From JANNGC01 sp043758205 (GTDB taxonomy: Bacteria > Verrucomicrobiota > Verrucomicrobiia > Limisphaerales > SIBH01), in contig JAYVNY010000057.1 in assembly GCA_043758205.1 (NCBI GenBank), positions 1 to 64,000 on the forward strand: a DNA stretch of 64,000 nucleotides, written 5' to 3'. The notes under the pieces were generated by a model. That model saw nothing but the letters and a program-made list of their open reading frames with translations, did no database searches and was not told where the DNA came from. This document shows, piece by piece, positions 32,951 through 41,900 of the stretch. The number at the start of each line of letters is the position of its first letter. Positions within the stretch are counted from its first letter, which is position 1. A program made the translations under genes and the position numbers.

Positions 32951-34324
32951 CTACAAAAACTTTGTCACCCCCGGCACGGCCACTTCGGATTTGGGCGGCG
33001 CGGCGTCCCAGTCGTAACGCTCGGGCGAGAGATTTTCTTTGGAATTCATGGCCTGCTCCCAGGTGATTTTCTGACCGGTGTAAGTCGCCATGCGGCCTTG
33101 GATCGCCATCAAGGTGCTGCGCGCCATGTAGTCGCCGTTGTTGATGAGTTTGCCGCTGCGGATGCTGGCGAAGAGTTCATCGTGCTCGGTCTGATAATGA
33201 TCTTTCTTGTCGCCCTCGTAACGCCACTTGCTGTCGCTGTGGATTTCCATGGAGCGCGTGCCGAACGTCGCCGCGCCTTTGCTGCCGGTGGCGTGGACGG
33301 AGATGTCGTTCACTCCGCCGCTCTGCTGGCGGCAGTAGGCGTGGAGCTTCACGCCGCTGGCGTATTCGTAAATGACCGAGTGGTGATCGTAGATGTTGCC
33401 GAACTCCGGCGCGGTGCGGACCTGACGCCCGCCGAGGCCCATCGCGCTCACGGGATATTCGTCGCGCATGATCCACGCGCACACGTCGAGCATGTGGACG
33501 TGCTGCTCGACGTTAAAGTCGCCCGAGAGCCAGGTGAAATAATACCAGTTGTGCATGTGCCACTGCATGTCCGTCCAGCCGGGCTGGCGCGGTTTGACCC
33601 AGATGGGGCCGCGAAAATCATTGGCCTGCAACGCCCGCACCTCACCGATTTCGCCGGCGTGAATGCGCCGGACCATTTCGCGATAGCCGAGGTCGTAGCG
33701 CAGCACGAGACCTGAAACCAAGGAGAGATTCTTCCGCTTCGCCTCCGCGCACGACGCGAGCACGGAGCGCACGCCCGGCGCGTCCACGGCCACGGGTTTC
33801 TCGGCGAAGACGTGTTTGCCCGCGTCAATCGCAGCCTTGAGATGCATGGGACGAAAGTGCGGCGGCGTGGCGAGGAGCACGACATCACTGGCGGCGATGA
33901 CTTTCTCGTACGCATCAAAGCCGACGAAGCGCCGGGACTCCGGCACCTCGATTTTTTCCGCGATGTCTTTCTGCTTCTGTAAAAGATCGAGGCTGCTCTC
34001 CAGCCGGTCTTTGAACGCATCGCCCAGTGCGACGAGTTTCACGTTCAGGTCACTGGCCAGCGCCTGCGCCGCCGCGCCGGTGCCGCGGCCGCCACAGCCA
34101 ATCAATCCCACGCGCAAGGTCTCGCCGGGAGAAACCTGCGCGAAGCTGCGACGCGCGATGAACGGCGCGGCCCCGGCCACCACGGCGGAGGATTTCAGAA
34201 ACGAGCGGCGTGATAGTCCCAAAGTAGTGGGACTGGCACCCTCGTCTGCGGAACTGCAAGCGGGGGCGCTTGCAGCACTCACGACAGGCGGGGGCGCCTG
34301 TCCCACTAACTTGGTCGCGCTCAC
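32951..34324 (-). CDS. Tat-exported Gfo/Idh/MocA family oxidoreductase
   Basis: 457 residues from GTG 34324, overlapping the TGA of the upstream gene (GTGA). The twin-arginine motif S-R-R-S-F-L-K (R39-R40) and the following hydrophobic stretch (AVVAGAAPFIA) predict Tat export with cofactor bound. The Rossmann domain shows 'RVGLIGCGGRGTGA' near 71-84, 'VVLLATPPHFRPMH' and the family signature 'HVFAEKPVAVD'. The C-terminal alpha/beta domain carries 'WHMHNWYYFTWLSGDFNVEQHVHMLD'. Family members use NAD(P) to oxidise or reduce sugars, often at C3. Oddly, the first 35 residues are encoded by a nested palindromic repeat. Coupling to the DUF1080 hydrolase fits a 3-keto-glycoside pathway. Confidence 0.9.
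   Translation of the reverse strand: MSATKLVGQAPPPVVSAASAPACSSADEGASPTTLGLSRRSFLKSSAVVAGAAPFIARRSFAQVSPGETLRVGLIGCGGRGTGAAAQALASDLNVKLVALGDAFKDRLESSLDLLQKQKDIAEKIEVPESRRFVGFDAYEKVIAASDVVLLATPPHFRPMHLKAAIDAGKHVFAEKPVAVDAPGVRSVLASCAEAKRKNLSLVSGLVLRYDLGYREMVRRIHAGEIGEVRALQANDFRGPIWVKPRQPGWTDMQWHMHNWYYFTWLSGDFNVEQHVHMLDVCAWIMRDEYPVSAMGLGGRQVRTAPEFGNIYDHHSVIYEYASGVKLHAYCRQQSGGVNDISVHATGSKGAATFGTRSMEIHSDSKWRYEGDKKDHYQTEHDELFASIRSGKLINNGDYMARSTLMAIQGRMATYTGQKITWEQAMNSKENLSPERYDWDAAPPKSEVAVPGVTKFL
34225..34307. repeat. Nested palindromic repeat inside the oxidoreductase leader
   Basis: Hairpins TGCAAGCGGGGGCGCTTGCA (34255-34274) and GACAGGCGGGGGCGCCTGTC (34283-34302), bracketed by AGTGGGAC (34225-34232) and GTCCCACT (34300-34307). 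It is translated as the Pro/Ala/Ser-rich segment before the twin-arginine motif. Confidence 0.85.
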
Positions 34325-35079
34325 GGCAGCTCCTTCACGTAAATGTTTTTGAACTGCACGAGCGCGGGCGGACTGGACCACTGGCCGTTGCGTTTCGCGC
34401 CGTGATGTTGCAGCGCGAGTTTGCCGCGCGCGGGCAAATCGGAAAGCTGCGCGCCAGCGATCACCGTCTTGCCGTTCAACACGACCGTCACCGACTGGCC
34501 GCGCACCGTGATTTCAAACCGGTTCCACTCGCCGACGGGCTTGTCCGCCTGCGTGCGGGGCGTGACGGCGGCGCGCAGGGCAGGCGTGCGTGTCGCGTCC
34601 ATGCGCACGCCGTACATTTCGCCGGAGCCGATGGGCCAGCACCAGATGTTGACCTGGTGGGTGGCGGAGCCGCGCAGGAAAATCCCGGAGTCCGAGTCGG
34701 GCAGGGTGAATTTCATTTCCTTGCCCTTCACGTCGCGCGCGTGCGTGCCGTCAGGCAGGATGTAGGGGACGTTCGGGTTCAGGTAGGGCGTTTCCTTGAT
34801 GCGCCAGTCCACGCGCAGCACGAAGTCGCCGAACTCGCGCTCGCTCCACAAATCCTTTTCCGCCGCCTCGCTGGCCGCGTCGTAATCGATCACGCCGTCG
34901 AGAATTTTCCAATGGCCGTTGTCGCCTTCAGGGACTTTCCAGTTGGTGAAATCCTTGCCGTTGAACAGGGAGGTGAAACCGGCGGGCGGCTCGTTGTCCG
35001 CCGCGCGCAACGACGTGAGCGCGAGCCACGAGCCGAGCGAAATGAGCACAACGAGTCTGAAGGCGTTAGAAATTTTCAT
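34321..35079 (-). CDS. DUF1080 / 3-keto-disaccharide hydrolase family secreted protein
   Basis: 252 residues from ATG 35079 with signal peptide (MKISNAFRLVVLISLGSWLALTSLRAADN). 'GFTSLFNGKDFTNWKV' is the classic DUF1080 opening, followed by concanavalin-like strands 'FGDFVLRVDWRIKE', 'SDSGIFLRGSATHQVNIWCW', 'GEWNRFEITVRGQSVTVVLNGK' and 'KLALQHHG'. The family (PF06439) includes periplasmic hydrolases that cleave 3-keto-glycosides generated by oxidoreductases. Its stop overlaps the GTG of the oxidoreductase gene (34321-34324), so the two proteins are translationally coupled and very probably work on the same keto-sugar substrate in the periplasm. The natural glycan is unknown. Confidence 0.9.
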   Translation of the reverse strand: MKISNAFRLVVLISLGSWLALTSLRAADNEPPAGFTSLFNGKDFTNWKVPEGDNGHWKILDGVIDYDAASEAAEKDLWSEREFGDFVLRVDWRIKETPYLNPNVPYILPDGTHARDVKGKEMKFTLPDSDSGIFLRGSATHQVNIWCWPIGSGEMYGVRMDATRTPALRAAVTPRTQADKPVGEWNRFEITVRGQSVTVVLNGKTVIAGAQLSDLPARGKLALQHHGAKRNGQWSSPPALVQFKNIYVKELP

Positions 35080-35160
35080 GGTGTGGGCGTGATGAGAGCC
35101 GATTCCGCCGCGCGGCGCAACAGCGGCGGTGAAGTGAATGGGGCCGACCCTCTGCTTTGG

Positions 35161-35184
35161 ATTCGCCTGCCCCAATTCGTTTGC
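35161..35184 (+). repeat. Single 24-bp copy of the CTGCCCCAATTCGT repeat
   Basis: Differs at two positions from the arm at 53172-53195, 18 kb away, where the sequence forms a perfect inverted pair. It lies between the DUF1080 and flavoprotein genes. Confidence 0.75.
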
Positions 35185-35217
35185 AAAAATTCCCATTCGA
35201 GCGGGAGCCCCGGCTTT

Positions 35218-36459
35218 TTATCCGCGAAACTTTGTGTCCATTCGCCACTCCAGCGCGCCGCGTGCGGCGTGCGTGCCGGTGGCGAAACAGCCCTGCATCA
35301 AATAGCCGCCGGTCGGCGCGTCCCAATCAATCATTTCGCCGGCGACAAAAATTCCCGGACACCGCCGGAGCATCAGCGCGGCGTTCAGTTCGCTCCAACG
35401 CACCCCGCCGGCGGAGGAGATGGCCTCGGCGATGGGGCGCGGGCCGCTGAGCCGGAGCGGGCAATTTTTCACGGTCCAGGCCAGCGACTCCGCGGAGGTG
35501 AAGGGTGCGAGGCCCGGCAAATTTTCCAAAATGGCGAACGCCGCGTTGCTCAGCTTCCAGCGCGAGCGCGCCTCGGCGAGAAAATCGCGCGGGCAGTTGC
35601 CCAGTTTCCTCACCAGTTGAGCGACCGTGTGGGCGGGCTTGAAATCAATGGTTATCTTCGGTTCCGCCATCGCGCGCAGCGCCGGACCGAGCTGGTAAAT
35701 CACGCCGCCTTCGAGTCCGTATTTCGTCACCAGCAGTTCGCCCACGGCCGTCGTTTCACCCGCGCGGGCCGTGATGTTTTTGAGTGGCTGGCCTTCCGCC
35801 GGCGTAAGCACGTTGGCGGGCCAGGAAATTTCCCAGCCGCAATTCGACGACCGCAAAGGAGCCACGGCCACGCCCAGTTTTTCCAATGTTGAAACCCAGC
35901 CGCCATCCGAACCCGTCTCCGGCCACGAGCCGCCGCCGAGCGCGAGGATGAGTGCGTCCGCTTCCACCGAGCGAGGCTCGCCCTCGACTTGGAAATCCAA
36001 CTGCCACTGCGCGCCCGGACACAGGCCCGTCCAGCGATGACGCAACGCAAACTTCACCCCGCCCTCGCGCAGCCGCTGCACCCAGCGGCGCAAGAGCGGC
36101 GCGGCCTTCATCTCGCGCGGATAAACGCGGCCGCTCGTCGCCGCGAATGTTTCCACGCCGAGTTCCGCCGCCCATTGCCGCAACGCGTCGGCATCGAATT
36201 CCGTGAGGAGCGTGGGCCAGAAATCCGGCGGCTGTTCCGTCCCGGTGTAGCGCTTGGCAAAATGTTCACGCGGCTCGGCGTGCGTCAGGTTCAGCCCGCT
36301 GCGACCGGCCACCAGAAATTTCCGCCCCACCGAGGGCTTGGCATCAAACAGCGTCACCGCGGCGCCGCCCGCCGCCGCCACTTCCGCCGCGCGCAGCCCC
36401 GCCGGCCCGCCGCCAATGATCGCGATGTTGATGCCGCAGCGAAACAGAGCCGCCCGCAC
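35218..36459 (-). CDS. HI0933-like / TIGR03862-type flavoprotein
   Basis: 413 residues from GTG 36459. The dinucleotide-binding motif 'IAIIGGGPAGLRAAEVAAAGG' is near residues 12-32, followed by 'FDAKPSVGRKFLVAGRSGLNLTH' (the R-K-x-x-x-x-G-x-G-x-x-N-x-T-x family signature). 'ALILALGGGSWPETGSDG' in the middle and 'CPGIFVAGEMIDWDAPTGGYLMQGCFATG' at the end are the diagnostic HI0933 features. FAD is expected as cofactor. Members include YhiN and the bile-acid reductase BaiN, but the reaction is unknown for this subgroup. The gene begins 25 bases after the DUF885 gene on the same strand. Confidence 0.88.
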   Translation of the reverse strand: MRAALFRCGINIAIIGGGPAGLRAAEVAAAGGAAVTLFDAKPSVGRKFLVAGRSGLNLTHAEPREHFAKRYTGTEQPPDFWPTLLTEFDADALRQWAAELGVETFAATSGRVYPREMKAAPLLRRWVQRLREGGVKFALRHRWTGLCPGAQWQLDFQVEGEPRSVEADALILALGGGSWPETGSDGGWVSTLEKLGVAVAPLRSSNCGWEISWPANVLTPAEGQPLKNITARAGETTAVGELLVTKYGLEGGVIYQLGPALRAMAEPKITIDFKPAHTVAQLVRKLGNCPRDFLAEARSRWKLSNAAFAILENLPGLAPFTSAESLAWTVKNCPLRLSGPRPIAEAISSAGGVRWSELNAALMLRRCPGIFVAGEMIDWDAPTGGYLMQGCFATGTHAARGALEWRMDTKFRG

Positions 36460-36483
36460 GACGCAACGACGTTGGCCGCAACT

Positions 36484-38088
36484 TCAGTCCAGCCCGTGGC
36501 GCTCGATCCACGATTGCGGGAGGGTGCCGTGACTGAGCAGCCAGTCGTTGAATTTTTTCAAACTCCAGCCGCGTCCGTCCACGAGGCGTGCGCGCAGGCG
36601 CTCGTTCTCCAAGCGCCCGAGCCAGTAGCTCATCGGGACGGTGGGCGAACTCGTGTACCAGTTCACATCGCCCTCGGCGCGGGCGCGCGTGAAGCCGAGA
36701 TGTTTCATCATGTGCCGCACGGCGGATTCGTAACTGTAGCGGCGCGTCTGCAATCGCAGGTCCACGAGGATGCGGTGCGCGCGCCAGAGCGCGTCGTGGA
36801 GTTGCTGCACGCGCAGCCACGGCGAGCGATCGATGCGGAGGTCCACCATCAGCTGCTCGCACCAGAGCGTCCAGCCCTCGTAGAACACGGCGTGGGCGAA
36901 AAGCCGCCGCCATTTGCGCGCGTGCTGATTGGCGAGAACGAATTGCAAGTGATGCCCCGGATACGCCTCGTGCGCGCAAGTGAGGCTGAGTCCGAAATGT
37001 TGTTGTCGCTCGGAACGCTGCTCCGCCTCGGTAGATTTCGTCGCGCTCAGGTCATTCACCCAGAAGGTGCCGCGCTGTTTTTTCTCGAACGCGCCGGGCG
37101 AGGAATACGCCGCCGTGGGAAACAGATGCCGCATGAACTCCGGCACCGGGCGCACGCGCAATTCATCGCCCTGCGGAAACGTCACCGCTTTGGCGGCGCG
37201 GAAAGCATCGGCCACGCGCTGCGTCTCGGCGCGATACACGCCCAGCAAGTCGTCGCCGGGATTCCACGCCTCGCGGGCTTCTTTGATGATTTCCTCGGGC
37301 TGCGCTTTCCGACCGAAGCGGGCGCATTCTTTTTTCAGCAAGGCGTTGAGGCGATCCACTTCGCCGAGCGCGAGCGATTCGATTTCGCCGAGGGTGTAAT
37401 CGAGACCGAGTTGATCGCGAACGCGCCGCTGGGTTTCCTCAGCGCCGATGGCGAAAGAGCCGGCGGGCGCGAGCGGGCGCGCCAGCACGGCGTCGCGGTA
37501 GTGCGTCAGGGCTTTTTGCGCGGAGGCGACGAGCGTGTTGTCGCGCGGGCCGGAATGTTTTTCGAGAAAGGCAGTGACGGCCGTGAAAAGCGTGGGCGCA
37601 CCCTCGGCCGTCTGCTCCATGATTTTGCGCCACACCGGTTCCGGGCGGTCGAGGAGCGCGGCGGACTCGGCGAGAAACTTCGGGGTGTCGCGCAGCAGGC
37701 CGCGAATGTTTCCGGCCGCGCGCTTCGGCTCGTCCTCGCCGCGTTGCAATTCATGCAGCAAGGCACCGAGCAGCGTATCCAATGCGTCGGGATCGAGCGC
37801 GTGCCGGCCGCGCGAAAAATCGTCGCACTCGCGCCGCATTTCCGCGCGCCACGCCAGCCGGTCGAGGTGCTGCTCGCGGGTCAGCGTGCGCGGGGAAATG
37901 CCGTCAAGTTTGCGGAGCGCGTCCTGTCGCCGCCGTTCCCAACGCTGCTCGTGCGCCCGGTCGGCGCGGCCCAGTTTTCCTTCGCCGTCGCGCAGGCCGG
38001 CGTGCGCCGCCATCAGCGGATGCTCGGCGAGCAGCGTCTCGAAATACTCGTCGAGCAGTCCGTCGAAGTGAGTTTGATCGCGATTCAT
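36484..38088 (-). CDS. DUF885 family metallopeptidase-like protein
   Basis: 534 residues from ATG 38088. The family motif H-E-A-Y-P-G-H-H is at 373-380, and 'FYEGWTLWCEQLMVDL' follows, consistent with a HExxH-like zinc site in which a downstream Glu helps bind metal. 'YTLGEIESLALGEVDRLNALLKKE' and the C-terminal 'PTVPMSYWLGRLENERLR' are also DUF885 features. There is no signal peptide, unlike many DUF885 lipoproteins. The only strong Shine-Dalgarno (AGGAGGTGATT) lies about 22 bases ahead of the ATG but 7 bases ahead of an in-frame CTG at 38103, so initiation at CTG is possible. Peptidase activity is inferred, not shown for most members. Confidence 0.82.
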   Translation of the reverse strand: MNRDQTHFDGLLDEYFETLLAEHPLMAAHAGLRDGEGKLGRADRAHEQRWERRRQDALRKLDGISPRTLTREQHLDRLAWRAEMRRECDDFSRGRHALDPDALDTLLGALLHELQRGEDEPKRAAGNIRGLLRDTPKFLAESAALLDRPEPVWRKIMEQTAEGAPTLFTAVTAFLEKHSGPRDNTLVASAQKALTHYRDAVLARPLAPAGSFAIGAEETQRRVRDQLGLDYTLGEIESLALGEVDRLNALLKKECARFGRKAQPEEIIKEAREAWNPGDDLLGVYRAETQRVADAFRAAKAVTFPQGDELRVRPVPEFMRHLFPTAAYSSPGAFEKKQRGTFWVNDLSATKSTEAEQRSERQQHFGLSLTCAHEAYPGHHLQFVLANQHARKWRRLFAHAVFYEGWTLWCEQLMVDLRIDRSPWLRVQQLHDALWRAHRILVDLRLQTRRYSYESAVRHMMKHLGFTRARAEGDVNWYTSSPTVPMSYWLGRLENERLRARLVDGRGWSLKKFNDWLLSHGTLPQSWIERHGLD

Positions 38089-38198
38089 GATTTGTCGGCG
38101 CAGTGAATCACCTCCTGTTTCAGCGGGCAAAGGCAAAGGCGGCGGGCGGGACGCCTTTCAAGTCCGTGCGGGAAATCACCGATAGTTTTTCAGCGCGT

Positions 38199-38513
38199 TC
38201 ACCGCCGTCCGCTGAGCGGTGCGAGGAACAAACATTTATCGAACCCAAATTTCTGCATGAGCACGAACGACAATAAAGCGACCGGAGGAATCGCCATGAG
38301 CTTCGCGACGAAGACGTTGCTGGTCGCGAGCAGCAGACCCAGCCACACCACGCCCACGGTGCAGAGCCAGCAGACGATGACCGTCAATACCTACCGCACC
38401 AGTTCCGCCGCGCGCACCTTCGCCTCCGCGCGGAAGCCCCAGCATTTGGTCAAGGCGTAGTGCGGGGCCGCGCCGAAAAATTTGGCGAGTGATACGGCGA
38501 TGAGCTGGAGAGC
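38199..38513 (-). pseudogene. GtrA-like membrane protein, frameshifted remnant
   Basis: Two adjoining frames give GtrA-like sequence: 'LQLIAVSLAKFFGAAPHYA' joined to 'LTKCWGFRAEAKVRAAELVR' and a TAG, then, one base shifted, 'VLTVIVCWLCTVGVVWLGLLL..NVFVAKLMAIPPVALLSF' and 'MQKFGFDKCLFL'. Together they recall the four-helix GtrA-like flippase family, with the second helix apparently deleted (between HYA and LTK) and a frameshift at the AELVR junction. No intact start is present. GtrA-like proteins help move polyprenyl-linked sugars across membranes. Confidence 0.6.
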
Positions 38514-38914
38514 GCCTTCGTTTCATTCCTCACGCCCGGTCGGCGCGGGCTGGTTTGGTCTCCGCGCGACCAGGCTCACCCACATGCTTTTGATAGCTGT
38601 TTCGATTTTGACGCGTCTGCCTTGGGCACCGTCGAGGCCTGTCCGTTGCGCCCGATTCGATTAACATAAATCCGAGCCGTCGCCGTTACAGACAACACGC
38701 CGCTGGCGACCAAGAACTTGCCTTCGAGGTTTGCTTGTGATTAAAGATATCAACTCACGAGCTACCAGACGCGGCATTGGCGTGCCGTATTTGCGTCGCT
38801 CGACCAAAACAAACAGCGGTGTTAAGAAGTGCGTCTATGCTCGCCTGTCGTTGGCTTCGGACATTTTTGTCCGAGCCCCGCGAGCGTTCATTTCTGAACT
38901 CATCCCCCAACTCT
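38514..38914. other. Intergenic, no gene recognised
   Basis: About 400 bases without convincing coding potential. The only structure seen is a short hairpin, TCGGACATTTTTGTCCGA (38857-38874), 41 bases ahead of the giant gene's ATG; it could be a leader structure. Confidence 0.5.
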
Positions 38915-41900
38915 ATGCAAACCATCCGTATCCTTGCCCTTGTGCTGGCCCTCGTCAGCGTATCCCGCGCCGCGTTGCCCACCATTGACACCCAGCCGGC
39001 CAGTTCCACGAACTGTCCCGGTACCACCGCAACTTTCACCGTCACCGCGTCGAGCGATTCCTCCACGAACTACCAATGGTATTTCAATGTGACGAACGCG
39101 GTCGCCGATGCGACGAACGCGAGCTACGCCGTTGTCGGCGTCGCGGCGAGCAATGCCGGCGGTTACTCCGTCGTTGTGGCCAACAACGATGGTTCCGTGA
39201 CCAGTGTGGTCGCGCAACTCGTGGTCAATGTCGCCACTACCGCGAGCGGCCCGGCCAACACCAGTGTGTGCGTGAACGGCACCACCGTGCTGACCACGAC
39301 GCCCGGCGGCACCGGGCCGTTCACCTATGTATGGCGCAAAGACGGGGGCGCGCCGCTGGGTTCTGTGGGTAACACCCACACGATTTCCGGCGCGACGTTG
39401 GGCGATGCGGGGGTGTATTCGGTGGAAGTTTCCGGTTCCTGCAACAGTGTAACCAACAGCGCGACTCTCACGGTGAATCCTCTGCCGTCGGTCGCAGTGA
39501 ACTCGGTCACGGTTTGCTCAAACAACCCCGGCGTGCTGACCGCGACCACGGGCGCGGCCAACCCCGCTTATCTTTGGACGCCCGGCGGCCAGACGACGGC
39601 CAGCGTCACCAACACCCCGATTTCGACGACTGTTTACACCGTCCTCGTGACGGATGGCGTGACGGGTTGCACGAACAGCGGCTCTGGCACGATCACGGTT
39701 CAGCCCCGCACCACGTCCACGGCCCTGGCTAACCAGACCAACTGCCCCGCCAGCAGCATTACCTTCTCCACCACGGCGGGCGGCACCGGGCCGTTCACCT
39801 ACACTTGGCGCAAGAACGGAACTGTGGTGCAGGGGCCGAACGGAACCAGTTCCTACAACATTCCTTCGGCGGTGGCGGCGGACAGCGGCACCTACAGCGT
39901 GGAAACGGCCGGCTCTTGCAACACCGTGACGAACAGTGCCTTCCTCCAAATCATTGCGGCCCCGGTCATCACCACGCAGCCCGCGAACTTCACGACCCCG
40001 ATGGGCAATGGTGCGACCTTCACGGTCGTGGCGACCACAGTGAATTCCACGGTCGGCCCGCTTTCGTACCAATGGCGCACGAACGGTGTGAACGTGACCG
40101 GTGCGACCTCCTCCAGTTTTTCAATCTCGAATGTTTCGCTGAGTCTGAACGGGCTGCAGGTGAGTTGCAGGGTTTCGAGCTGCGGCGGCGTGACCCTGAG
40201 CTCGGCGGCGACCTTGACGATCACGCCAATCACCGGCATTAGCTTCGACTTCAATACCCCCGGCCAATACACGAACGCGCCCTACAACCTCTTCGGCAAC
40301 GATTGGGTCAACACGGCCATCGTCAATGCCCAGCCCTTCGGCCCGATTCTTCCCTTCGAGCAACCCACCGGTGGCGTGGGTGTGGCCACGGGCGGCGGCG
40401 TGCTGGATTTGATCCATAACAACGGTAGCGACCAGACTTCGCTGCTCGTCCCGGTGACGTATGACTTCTCGCTGCCGGGCAAATCCCTCACGGCTTCGAT
40501 CATGATCAAAGTTAAGTTGGGCATCTCTTTGAACCGCGCCACGCAGTTGGGTTTCGTAGCCATCACCAACCTCCCTTCGCTGAACAACACCATGCAGGGC
40601 ATCGCGGCCAACAACGGGCAGGGTTTCATGTCGGTGATTTTGCAGTCCACCGTGACGAATCAATCACCGCCGCTGCTCGGCTATTCCTTGCGGGCTCAGG
40701 TCAAAGCCACCAACGGTACCGTCGCTACCGAGTACCTGCCGGTCAACACCCCGACCAACTCGCTGTCGAGCAACAACTGGTATCGGCTCGTGGCGAAATT
40801 CGTCAACACCCGCACGACCAACTCTTCCGCGGCCACGAACCTCAACACCTTCACCATCGAAGCCACTCTCCAGGATATGGGATCCAATGGTATGATTCCC
40901 GGCCCCATCGTTCTCGCCTACACTCCGATCACCTGCATCAGCAACCTGGATTTCGTGTATCACAACAGCCTGTTCTTCGCCGTGCGCGGCATTGAAACGG
41001 GCGGCGTTGATTATTGGGATAACTTGTTCGTGAGCACTACGCCGGGCAACGTCTTCTTTGTCCAGCAGCCGACTAACACCACCGTGCTCCAGGGCCGTTG
41101 GACGACGCTTTACGCGATGGTGGATGGCGACGGCCCCTACACCTACCAATGGTCGAAGAACGGCACGCCGATTCCCGGCGCGGGCAACTGGAAGTACCAG
41201 ACCCCGCAGGTGACGACCGCCGACAATGGCGCGGTCTATACCGTCACCGTCACCTCCACGAACAACTCCATCACCAGCGCCGGTGCCACCCTGACCGTGA
41301 CTCCTGATACGCTGGATGTGCTCTCCGTCGGTAGCGTGGACGGTGGGTTGATTGGTCTGCGCTTTGACCAGCCGGTCGCCCCGGGTTCGGCGGAAATTGC
41401 GGGCAACTACCTGATCAACGGTACTCCGGCCCTCTCCGCGAAGTTGCGCGTGTTCAATCCCCTGAATCCGATGCAGCAGTTGCGCACGAACCAGACGGAA
41501 GTGCTCCTCGTGCCGGCGTCGCCGGTCGCGGGCAGTTTCACGGTCACGGTTTCCGGTGTCACCTCCATCTCCGGCACGGCGCTCGGGGCGAACAATTCTG
41601 CGGTCGGTTCCGTGCTTGGGTTGACCAGCTTCGATGTGGATCCGCAGGCCATCCGTTTCAGCCGACCGGAAATCAGCGGCGCTCAGGTCAGCACGCTGCC
41701 CGGCTACACCTACAGCTTTGCGCCGAACCAGTTGGAATTGGTCTCCGGCGGCCATGATGTTTTCGGCAACTTTGACGGGTTTCACTTCGCCTACAAACAG
41801 ATCACGGGCGACTTCGACTTGAAGGTGCGCGTGCCCTACGTCGATCTGGTGCGCACGCCGACCAAGGCGGGCTTTGATGCCCGTATCTCGCTGGATGCGG

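Noticed and set aside
38777..38914. Upstream 46-codon extension of the giant gene
   Set aside because: The extension is not signal-like, while the ATG at 38915 begins a good signal peptide.
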